DNA of 13,894 nucleotides from JBBITI01 sp037440885 (lineage in GTDB: Bacteria > Chloroflexota > Dehalococcoidia > Dehalococcoidales > UBA2162), in NCBI GenBank assembly GCA_037440885.1, contig JBBITI010000066.1, forward strand, positions 1 to 13,894, given 5' to 3'. Positions within the stretch are counted from its first letter, which is position 1. The number at the start of each line of letters is the position of its first letter. Below, piece by piece: positions 1 through 6,443 of the stretch. Below the pieces are notes generated by a model. It made no database searches and was not told where the DNA came from. It saw only the letters and a program-made list of their open reading frames with translations. A program made the position numbers and the translations under genes.

Positions 1-929
1 GTCAAAACACCAGCCCCCGCACTCAGTCCCATGCAGGGCAGAAAAATGACCAGTTGCAACCGGTTGATCAGGCTGTGCCCGGCGAGCGCCACTGTGCCAA
101 AAGGTATCATGAACCTGGCGATCAGCATGCCGCTGACTGATGACTGCAGATTCATGATGCAGGCCGGGAGTCCGATCCTGATAATGCGCCAGATCATGAG
201 AAAATCGGGTCGCAGTCCCCGCAGCGTAAGGCGTAGCCTGGTCCTCCCGGAAAAAAGGTACCAGAAAGCTACGCTAACCCCCAGGACTTCGATTATCACC
301 CCGCAGATTGCCGCCCCAGCCACCCCCAGTCGGGGAAATATCCACCAGCCTAAAATCAGGATTGGACTGAGTACCAGTTGGCAGGCCCGCATCACCGCTT
401 CGATTTTGAGCGGCGTTTTCGAATCTCCCGAAGCCTGGACCATGCCGTAGGTCATCAGCCAGAAGGATAACGGAATCCAGCACAGGGAATAAACCTTCAA
501 ATACGTGACTGCTTCTGCCGCGGCGTCAATTTCTAACTTGAACAACCCGATGATCGGTTCCGCCAGTGCCAGGTTGATGAACATCATCACCGCGCCGTAT
601 GTAATGCTTAGCAGAAAAGCCTGCTGGACAACTTTGTTGGCGCTTGCGTCGTCGCCGGCGCCGATAAACCGGGCCACCATTGCTCTGGCCGCAATGCTGA
701 TCCCGATCAATGCGGTCATCGCCATCATGATGACGATAAAAGCAATGCCGACACCGGCCAGCGCCGCCGCCCCCAGTTGGCCGATCCAGATCATCTCGGT
801 AATCGTAATTGAATACAAGGATTCGGTTGCCACCATCGGCCACGAAAGTGACAGCAGATTATGAACGATGCTGCCCTTTGTCCAGTCCCGTTTGACAGTT
901 TGTCCGGGAATAATATTTTCTTGTGTCAC
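1..929 (-). CDS. MATE family multidrug/Na+ (or H+) antiporter, 3' end cut by window edge
   Basis: An integral inner-membrane efflux transporter, by family knowledge coupling drug or metabolite export to Na+ or H+ influx. I translated the minus strand by hand. From a GTG at 929 the frame stays open to the left edge for 309 codons. After a short polar N-terminus (about 25 residues) come family-like segments: 'LSLSWPMVATESLYSIT' with 'WIGQLGAAALAGVGIAF' (helices 1-2), 'ISIAARAMVARFIGAGD' and 'WLMTYGMVQASGD'. The start of the second MatE half follows with 'RIGLPACIMNLQSSVSGML' and 'FGTVALAGHSLINRL'. MATE proteins are usually about 450 residues with 12 helices, so roughly the last third is missing. 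The GTG is chosen because an AAGGA ribosome site (939-943) lies 9 nt upstream and no longer in-frame start is better. The gene is divergent from the surface-protein gene. Substrate specificity cannot be read from sequence. Confidence 0.9.
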   Translation of the reverse strand, partial: MTQENIIPGQTVKRDWTKGSIVHNLLSLSWPMVATESLYSITITEMIWIGQLGAAALAGVGIAFIVIMMAMTALIGISIAARAMVARFIGAGDDASANKVVQQAFLLSITYGAVMMFINLALAEPIIGLFKLEIDAAAEAVTYLKVYSLCWIPLSFWLMTYGMVQASGDSKTPLKIEAVMRACQLVLSPILILGWWIFPRLGVAGAAICGVIIEVLGVSVAFWYLFSGRTRLRLTLRGLRPDFLMIWRIIRIGLPACIMNLQSSVSGMLIARFMIPFGTVALAGHSLINRLQLVIFLPCMGLSAGAGVL

Positions 930-938
930 CGTCAGGTT

Positions 939-943
939 TCCTT
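939..943 (-). promoter_or_regulatory. Ribosome binding site for the MATE gene (decides the GTG start)
   Basis: On the minus strand AAGGA lies 9 nt before the GTG at 929. It supports GTG as the initiation codon, since no ATG is close by in this frame. Confidence 0.55.
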
Positions 944-948
944 GATTA

Positions 949-981
949 CAGGTGATGATAAACCAGGTAATCATATCAGGT
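949..981. repeat. Short direct repeats in the MATE leader
   Basis: On the plus strand CAGGTGATGATA (949-960) is followed by CAGGTAATCATA (964-975) and a third partial CAGGT (977-981). The two 12-mers match at 10 of 12 positions. They lie between the predicted MATE promoter and its start codon, so they would be in the 5' leader if that promoter is right. They could be a regulator site or chance; no function is claimed. Confidence 0.3.
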
Positions 982-988
982 CTTGCGT

Positions 989-1017
989 ATTTTATTAAAG
1001 TTATCCAGCGTGGATAA
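989..1017 (-). promoter_or_regulatory. Predicted sigma70-type promoter for the MATE gene
   Basis: On the minus strand TTATCC (1017-1012) and TAAAAT (994-989) are separated by exactly 17 nt, giving a transcription start near 983 and a leader of about 54 nt. The -35 hexamer and part of the spacer coincide with the palindrome at 1001-1017, an arrangement that fits repression by steric block. This is read by eye only. Confidence 0.45.
1001..1017. promoter_or_regulatory. Operator-like palindrome overlapping the MATE promoter
   Basis: TTATCCA-GCG-TGGATAA has perfect 7-bp arms around a 3-nt centre. It covers the predicted -35 box of the efflux gene. Many efflux pumps are controlled by TetR- or MarR-type repressors that bind such dyads, but no regulator gene is visible here. 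One arm read on the minus strand (TTATCCACG) is also one base from a DnaA box, which I regard as coincidence. Confidence 0.5.
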
Positions 1018-1050
1018 GCTTTCATCTGAACGAACAGCCGATTTATGCCT

Positions 1051-1068
1051 GTCTCACCGCGGCGAGAC
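1051..1068. promoter_or_regulatory. GC-rich near-perfect palindrome in the divergent intergenic region
   Basis: GTCTCACCGCGGCGAGAC is an 18-bp dyad centred on CCGCGG with a single mismatched pair. It lies 28 bp upstream of the predicted -35 box of the surface-protein gene and about 34 bp upstream of that of the MATE gene. It has no U-run after it on either strand, so a terminator is unlikely. A protein-binding site is the more natural reading. Confidence 0.4.
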
Positions 1069-1095
1069 GATATCGCATCGGCTTAGTCAACCGTT

Positions 1096-1124
1096 TTGCT
1101 TATTGTAGTATTGTTTAGTAATAT
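1096..1124 (+). promoter_or_regulatory. Predicted promoter of the surface-protein gene
   Basis: TTGCTT (1096-1101), a 17-nt spacer and TAATAT (1119-1124) fit a sigma70-type promoter. The expected start of transcription is about 1131-1133, which coincides with the ATG at 1133. The mRNA would then be leaderless, consistent with the absence of any purine-rich ribosome site upstream. Confidence 0.5.
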
Positions 1125-1132
1125 ATTTGACA

Positions 1133-4100
1133 ATGGTCATTTTTCTCCGCATAGTTACGCCGTTCTTATTTTGTTGTTGCATCACACTGTCGCACATTAC
1201 TTTTTACGTTGACACCGCGGTAGCTTCGTCGACACCGGCCCGATGGACAGAAGTCCCGGTTCCTGCCCAGGGTGATACAGGAAACTGGGTTTTAGCCCCG
1301 GGATCGGATATCAATCATCTGACGGTCTCATCTGACAATACCCTTTATGTCTATGCTAATCCCACTGCTACCGGCGAACGTTTATTCCGCAGTACCGATA
1401 ACGGCACCGGCTGGTCACCGGTAGGTTCGGTATCCCGGGTAATCACCGCTATCGCCACCGATCCCACCGATGCCCGTTATATTTATTATGCCGCGGAAGG
1501 CAGGGTTTACAGTTCCGCTAACGCCGGCATTACTTTCGAACCCTTGCCTCCCCTCCCCTTCAACCCCGGTGCCGCCGACAGTATTATCACCTCGATCGTG
1601 GCTCTGAACCATGCGGAAAACCGGTTGATCGCCGTCTCTACCACTGATCCCGGTTCATATGAATATGGTAATGTCTATGTCTTCGACAGAACCGTTATCT
1701 TCTCCACGTGGCAGGTTGTTAACATCGGCTCCTATGACGTCCTCCGTATTGCCGCCTCCAAAGATTTCCCGCTCGAAAGGCGGCTTTTAGCGGTTACCGC
1801 CAATGAGACTGATACCGTTATCTCAACGGTATATATCGGGGTGTCTGGCGTCTCCGCCGCCCCGCTCGTGATTCCGGGCAGTGCCCGGTCTGCCTCGGTT
1901 ACTTTCCCCGCCGATTATTCGTTTTTTTCCGTTGATCCTTACCTGTTTGTCGGTTTGAATAACGGCGACGGTAGCGGGGATGTGTATCGCATTTCCTGGC
2001 CTTCAGGTTTGCCGGTTTCGTCGTTTGATCTCAATACCGGGTTTAAACTCGGTATGAAAAGCATCGACATTACCTCTCTTTGCGCCGGCGGGAGTCCTAC
2101 CACACCGGTCCTTGTAGCGGGTGCCGGCGGCAGGATCCTGGTCAGTCCGGATAACGGCCTTACCTGGTCGGAATCTGTCAAACCTCCCACCGGCCATGAG
2201 ATAACCGGACTCGCTGTCCTCAACCATAATCCGGATACGAGTGTCTTGTTTGCCGTCACCGCCGGTAGCGAAAGTGCTTTTTCTATCAGCGACGATTCCG
2301 GGGCAACCTGGGTCCAGATCGGACTGATTGATACCTTGATCCCCCTGAACAACATTATTGACCTGGCGGTTTCCCCCGCCTCCCCGGCGGATCAAGGTTT
2401 GTTTTTAATAACTCGGAATGTATATTTCAGCCTGTGGCATTGTCCCGACGGGGCAGGGAATTCCTGGCGGCGTATCCTTTGCAGTACCCTGAATTCCGGA
2501 GCCTTCAGCCGTATTGCCCTGTCTCCTGCTTACGGTCAGCGCACGCGCACGGTCTTCTTGTATGGTTCGATCTCCAATACCCCTTGCATCTGGCGGTCGA
2601 AAAACGGTGGCCGGACTTTCACCCACCTCAGCACCCCGTACCCTGTTGATGCATGGGCGGTGTTCGACGATAATACGCTGGCTATTGCCGGATATGATGG
2701 CTCAAAGAGCCGGATCAGTCTTTCTGACAACGGCGGTTATTTCTACACTAACAGCGCCGTCGCCGGAGAACAACAGATTAACTCGGTCGCCTTTTCTCCG
2801 GACTATCCTCGGGATCGCACTTTGATCGCCGGAAACAACATCGGCAGGGTATTTATGTCGACGGATAATGCCATTTCCTTCAAGCAGGTGGGGCAGCAGT
2901 TACCGCTGGCTTCCGGATTCGGTCGGGTCAGTATCGCCTTCGATCCACGGTATGCCACCAATAGTAAAATCTACGCCGCCACCGATGTCGTTTCAACCAC
3001 TGCCAGCCCCGACCGGATTTTCCAGTTGATCATCGGTAAAAGCCGCTCCTGGGAAAATATCGATAAAAGCCTCCCCGCTGGCAGTATCATTACCAGGATT
3101 ACGCTTTCCCGCCAGGGCGTATTGTATGCTCTGAACTCCAGAGCGGTGACCCAGTCCCCGGACCGGGGTGGTATCGAACGTTCTCTCAATCCCGGCGAAG
3201 CGGCCAACTTTGAAACGGTTATTCTGGGCCTCAACAACGGGAATACCCTGATGGGGCTTTGCCTGTCCGGTAACCGCCTCTGGGCTATGGATATGGCGAA
3301 TACCCGGCTGGTAACTTACGAAGATACTATCGCCGTCCCTGTTGCACCTCTATCTCCGGTCAACCTGTCTCCCGGGGTTACTCCCGAAGGGACGCGGCTC
3401 GATTGGAAAGCGGTTTCCGGGGCCAATACCTACCAGTGGCAGGTCAGCTTCAATGACAGGTTCTCGGATATTCCCGGCGACTTGCAAGGCTATTGCGAAG
3501 GCAGTTCGGTGCGGCTCCCCGCCCTGGAAATCAGTGAGACTTATTACTGGCGTGTCCGTGTCACCAAACCCGTACTTGGCCCGTGGTCGGAACACTTTTC
3601 TTTTTCGGTGAGACTCGGTCGTGAGGTCTTTGCACCCCGCTTGTTATATCCTTCTCCCGGTGCTGCCGGAGTCCCTTGCTCCCCTGTTTTTCAATGGAGC
3701 GCTGTTGCCGGTGCTGCCGGTTACGAGCTTCAGGTTTCTCCGGATATCTCTTTCAACGAATTGGTGGTCAAACGGCATGACGTATCAGCGATTCCGGATA
3801 CCGCCTGGCAAATCGATGTCCCCCTGGATCCTGGCAAGACCTACTACTGGAAAGTCAAGGCGGTCAATCCGCTCACGGAAAGCGCCTGGAGCGCTGCCAG
3901 TGCTTTTGTCGTCGCATTACCTCCCCAGGAAACGACTGCTCCGCTGGCTGTAACCATCTCCCCGCCTCCCATCCAGCTAACCCCATTACCGCCCACTGTT
4001 ATTGTAAACAATCCGCCGGAACCGGGTTTCCCGCTGGGCATTATTTATCTTCTTGTCATTACCGGGGTTCTGCTCGTCGCCCTGCTAACCGGTATCCTCA

Positions 4101-4135
4101 TCGTGCTCCTTAAAAAACATATTGTAAATTATTAA
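1133..4135 (+). CDS. Large exported surface protein with Asp-box (BNR/sortilin-like) repeats, two Fn3-like domains and a C-terminal membrane anchor
   Basis: A 1000-residue protein, probably displayed outside the cell and held by its C-terminus; no enzymatic residues are recognised. A hydrophobic N-terminus (about residues 2-30) ends in 'TAVAS', a plausible signal-peptidase site. Degenerate Asp-boxes (S-x-D-x-G-x-T-W type) start near residues 87 'STDNGTGW', 127 'SSANAGITF', 338 'SPDNGLTW', 386 'SDDSGATW', 489 'SKNGGRTF', 531 'SDNGGYFY' and 576 'STDNAISF'. They imply one or two beta-propellers over roughly residues 40-700. Two Fn3-like domains follow (about 739-826 and 834-927), sharing 'YYWRVRV'/'YYWKVKA'. 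Then come a Pro-rich stalk (928-967), one transmembrane helix (968-993) and the tail KKHIVNY. ATG at 1133 is preferred; an in-frame TTG at 1127 would add two residues, and neither has a ribosome site. Role unknown: adhesion, glycan binding or a structural surface layer are possible. Confidence 0.85.
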   Translation: MVIFLRIVTPFLFCCCITLSHITFYVDTAVASSTPARWTEVPVPAQGDTGNWVLAPGSDINHLTVSSDNTLYVYANPTATGERLFRSTDNGTGWSPVGSVSRVITAIATDPTDARYIYYAAEGRVYSSANAGITFEPLPPLPFNPGAADSIITSIVALNHAENRLIAVSTTDPGSYEYGNVYVFDRTVIFSTWQVVNIGSYDVLRIAASKDFPLERRLLAVTANETDTVISTVYIGVSGVSAAPLVIPGSARSASVTFPADYSFFSVDPYLFVGLNNGDGSGDVYRISWPSGLPVSSFDLNTGFKLGMKSIDITSLCAGGSPTTPVLVAGAGGRILVSPDNGLTWSESVKPPTGHEITGLAVLNHNPDTSVLFAVTAGSESAFSISDDSGATWVQIGLIDTLIPLNNIIDLAVSPASPADQGLFLITRNVYFSLWHCPDGAGNSWRRILCSTLNSGAFSRIALSPAYGQRTRTVFLYGSISNTPCIWRSKNGGRTFTHLSTPYPVDAWAVFDDNTLAIAGYDGSKSRISLSDNGGYFYTNSAVAGEQQINSVAFSPDYPRDRTLIAGNNIGRVFMSTDNAISFKQVGQQLPLASGFGRVSIAFDPRYATNSKIYAATDVVSTTASPDRIFQLIIGKSRSWENIDKSLPAGSIITRITLSRQGVLYALNSRAVTQSPDRGGIERSLNPGEAANFETVILGLNNGNTLMGLCLSGNRLWAMDMANTRLVTYEDTIAVPVAPLSPVNLSPGVTPEGTRLDWKAVSGANTYQWQVSFNDRFSDIPGDLQGYCEGSSVRLPALEISETYYWRVRVTKPVLGPWSEHFSFSVRLGREVFAPRLLYPSPGAAGVPCSPVFQWSAVAGAAGYELQVSPDISFNELVVKRHDVSAIPDTAWQIDVPLDPGKTYYWKVKAVNPLTESAWSAASAFVVALPPQETTAPLAVTISPPPIQLTPLPPTVIVNNPPEPGFPLGIIYLLVITGVLLVALLTGILIVLLKKHIVNY

Positions 4136-4165
4136 TTTAATTCTTATACTATTCACTTTAGATTT

Positions 4166-4194
4166 TTGTCGAAACTCCCCCGTCAGTGTATAAT
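4166..4194 (+). promoter_or_regulatory. Strong predicted promoter of the moxR-DUF58-DUF4129 operon
   Basis: TTGTCG (4166-4171), a 17-nt spacer and a consensus TATAAT (4189-4194) predict transcription from about 4201, with a leader of about 18 nt that contains the ribosome site AAGGAGG (4208-4214). The operon can therefore be expressed independently of the surface-protein gene upstream. No convincing terminator hairpin separates the two. Confidence 0.65.
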
Positions 4195-4207
4195 GAAGCT
4201 GTTTCTT

Positions 4208-4214
4208 AAGGAGG
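4208..4214 (+). promoter_or_regulatory. Ribosome binding site of moxR
   Basis: AAGGAGG is a near-ideal Shine-Dalgarno sequence 4 nt before the ATG at 4219. It fixes this ATG as the true start, rather than the ATG at 4346 just before the N run. Confidence 0.75.
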
Positions 4215-4218
4215 AATC

Positions 4219-5209
4219 ATGGAAAAAAGTGACGTTACCGCTTTGGCCACAGCGGGGAAAAACGTTCTCGATAGTGTTGAACGTGTGATCGTTGGCAAAT
4301 CTTCCGCCGTCGAACTGGTTCTGGTAGCCTTGTTCTGCGAAGGACATGTTTTNNNNNNNNNNACTCGAAGATGTGCCGGGTATCGGCAAGACGATGCTGG
4401 CCCGCTCGGTTGCCCGGTCCCTCGGTTGTTCCTTCCGCCGTATTCAGTGCACCCCGGACCTCCTCCCCTCGGATATCACCGGCACCTATCTTTACAATCA
4501 GAAGACTGCTGAATTTGAATTTCGCCCCGGCCCCGTCTTTGCCCAGATATTGCTCGCCGATGAAATTAACCGGGCGACGCCGCGTACTCAGTCCGCCCTC
4601 CTCGAAGCCATGGAAGAACGGCAGGTCTCCGTGGAAGGAGATACCCGTCTCCTCCCCCGTCCCTTTATTGTCCTGGCTACCCAGAATCCCATCGAACTCG
4701 AAGGTACTTTCCCTCTGCCCGAAGCTCAGATCGATCGCTTTCTGATAAAAATCAAGCTCGGTTATCCCAGCAAAGACGACGACCATCTGATATTACAGCG
4801 TTTTCGCGCTTCCAGCGTGATCGATGGATTGACCCCTGTTATCTCTACTGAAGAACTCCTGGCGTTGCATAATACCCGTCAAAACGTGGCTGTCCATCCG
4901 GATGTCGAAAAATATATTATCGATCTGGTGCATGCCACCCGGAACCATCCTCAGGTTGATCTCGGTGGCAGTCCTCGATCGATGTTGGCTTTATACCGCA
5001 CCAGCCAGGCTTTCGCCGCCCTGCGCGGCCGGAGTTACGTCATCCCTGATGATGTCAAATACCTCGTGCCTTTTGTCCTAGAACACCGGATCATGACCCG
5101 GCAGCAAAGCCATTTGAAGGGAGCGACCTCCGCCGATATCATCAGGGAGGTGCTGCAATCGGTCAAAGTACCGGTGGAAGAAAACCCCGCTCCGGAAGTG
5201 GAGCGCTGA
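4219..5209 (+). CDS. MoxR-family AAA+ ATPase (interrupted in the assembly by 10 N)
   Basis: A cytoplasmic AAA+ ATPase of the MoxR (AAA_3) family, thought to act as a chaperone that remodels or activates partner proteins. The reading frame changes across the N run at 4353-4362. If exactly those 10 N are deleted, the frame is restored and reads GHVLLEDVPGIGKT, the family-typical Walker A region (residues 42-55), giving 326 residues, a normal length. Walker B 'LLADEINRA' has D111/E112 in corrected numbering. Sensor 1 is 'VLATQNPIELEGTFPLPEAQ' and the lid contains 'GGSPRSMLALYRTSQAFA'. Start is fixed by AAGGAGG 4 nt upstream. The stop is 1 nt from the DUF58 start, and the DUF58 ribosome site GGAG (5200-5203) lies inside this gene, so the two are probably translationally coupled. 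Confidence 0.92.
4353..4362. other. Assembly gap of 10 N, apparently with no missing bases
   Basis: A run of 10 N inside the Walker A region of moxR. Joining the flanks directly gives GGA CAT GTT TTA CTC GAA GAT, in frame on both sides and matching the MoxR family motif. The N run is most simply an artificial scaffold joint between abutting contigs, not lost sequence or a frameshift. Confidence 0.8.
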
Positions 5210-5210
5210 T

Positions 5211-6443
5211 TTGGGCACTGGTTGGCTGATTCTCGCCTCTGCTCTGCTGGTGACCGCCGCCGTTTTACGCCAGGGCAGCTTGCTTCTGGTTGCGATTCTC
5301 TTGTTCATGCTCTGGGCTGTGGCTCAAATCTGGGCGAAATATGCCCTCCGCCGCATCGAATATACCCGGCGTCTCAGTACCACCCATGCCTTTTTCGGCG
5401 AAGAAATCACGTTCGAATTAAGCATTGCCAATCGCAAAATTCTGCCCCTCCCCTGGATCCAGATTGATGAAGAACTGGATGAACTGATGCTCCTTCCGCC
5501 TGCCGTGGTGACCACCAAGTCTTATCGCCCGGGACGGGTCGTCCTGCGTAACCTGATGCCTCTGGGCTGGTACCATCGCGTGAAACGGATTTACACCATG
5601 CGTTGCATGAAAAGGGGTTATTTTTCCTTCGGTCCTACGGTTATCCAATCCGGTGATTATTTCCGCTTTCGTGTCAATCAAATGGAGATCGGTTCGCCTG
5701 CTTATCTGGTGGTGTATCCGCGCATCTTGCCTCTCGAAAAGCTGGGTATTGCCTCACGGGATCTGTTCGGGGATATCCGCATCCGCAGGCATCTTTTTCA
5801 GGATCCGGTACGCGTCTCCAGCATCCGTGAATATACTCCCGGAGATCCGTTAAAACGCATTCATTGGAAAGCCAGTGCCCGTATCGGGATACTGCAGACC
5901 AAGGTTTTCGAGCATACCACCTCTTCCGATCTGGCAATGTTTCTTGATGTCCGGAGCGTAAAACATCCTTTCTGGGGAGAAATTACCCAGTTATTGGAGA
6001 CTGTGACCATTGCCGCCGCGTCGATCGCCAATCACGCTTTCGAAAAAAGCTATCGCGTCGGGCTTTTTGTCAACCATCCCTATCCTGATAGTGCCCAGCT
6101 TATCCGCTTGCTGCCTTCTTCACACCCGCATCACCTCCAGCGCATACTGGAAGCCCTGGCTATGGTGAAGCCGACCGAATCATTGCCTTTTGAGCAGATG
6201 ATACGCCGGGAAGCCGGCAAGCTTCCCTGGGTCAGCACGCTGGTCGCCATTACTGCGGTACCGACTCCGGAACTAATTTCTGTCCTGGAATCATTTCAAC
6301 GCACCGGGCGTCCCGTTGCCCTTATTATCGTTGGCGGTGAAAAACCGCAATCCGGTCTGGATGGGCTTGCCTATTACCATATTCCTGCCGAAATCGCCTG
6401 GGAAAAAGTGGAGAACGTAGCGGTTGCGCCCCTTTCTAAGTAG
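5211..6443 (+). CDS. DUF58 domain-containing membrane-anchored protein, MoxR partner
   Basis: A 410-residue protein of the DUF58 family, which very commonly follows moxR; biochemical role unknown. Two hydrophobic segments near the N-terminus (about residues 5-19 and 22-43) should anchor it in the membrane. The following part (about 45-200) is rich in beta-type sequence. The DUF58 signature 'REYTPGDPLKRIHWKASAR' begins near residue 206, followed by 'TKVFEHTTSSDLAMFLD', the start of a VWA-like fold as known for this family. The start is TTG at 5211, supported by GGAG 7 nt upstream and by its position 1 nt after the moxR stop; no ATG fits. The stop TAG directly abuts the ATG of the next gene. 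Partnership with the MoxR ATPase is inferred from gene order and family precedent. Confidence 0.88.
   Translation: MGTGWLILASALLVTAAVLRQGSLLLVAILLFMLWAVAQIWAKYALRRIEYTRRLSTTHAFFGEEITFELSIANRKILPLPWIQIDEELDELMLLPPAVVTTKSYRPGRVVLRNLMPLGWYHRVKRIYTMRCMKRGYFSFGPTVIQSGDYFRFRVNQMEIGSPAYLVVYPRILPLEKLGIASRDLFGDIRIRRHLFQDPVRVSSIREYTPGDPLKRIHWKASARIGILQTKVFEHTTSSDLAMFLDVRSVKHPFWGEITQLLETVTIAAASIANHAFEKSYRVGLFVNHPYPDSAQLIRLLPSSHPHHLQRILEALAMVKPTESLPFEQMIRREAGKLPWVSTLVAITAVPTPELISVLESFQRTGRPVALIIVGGEKPQSGLDGLAYYHIPAEIAWEKVENVAVAPLSK

Noticed and set aside
526..843. Arg-rich and Gly-rich open frames on both strands across 31-864
   Set aside because: They are shadows of the MATE gene, whose own frame is continuous on the minus strand from 929 to the left edge and gives clear transporter sequence.
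1001..1017. Paired DnaA boxes marking a replication origin
   Set aside because: Each arm resembles TTATCCACA only partly (one or two mismatches), there is no cluster of boxes, no AT-rich unwinding region and no dnaA/dnaN neighbour. The perfect dyad over a promoter fits an operator better.
1127..1129. TTG at 1127 as the start of the surface-protein gene
   Set aside because: It lies only 3 nt after the predicted -10 box and has no ribosome site, while ATG 1133 coincides with the expected transcription start. The difference is two residues and cannot be settled from sequence alone.
4219..4512. A frameshifted or split moxR gene, with a second start at 4346
   Set aside because: The frame change is caused entirely by the 10 N. 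With them removed the gene is continuous and has a strong ribosome site at 4208-4214.
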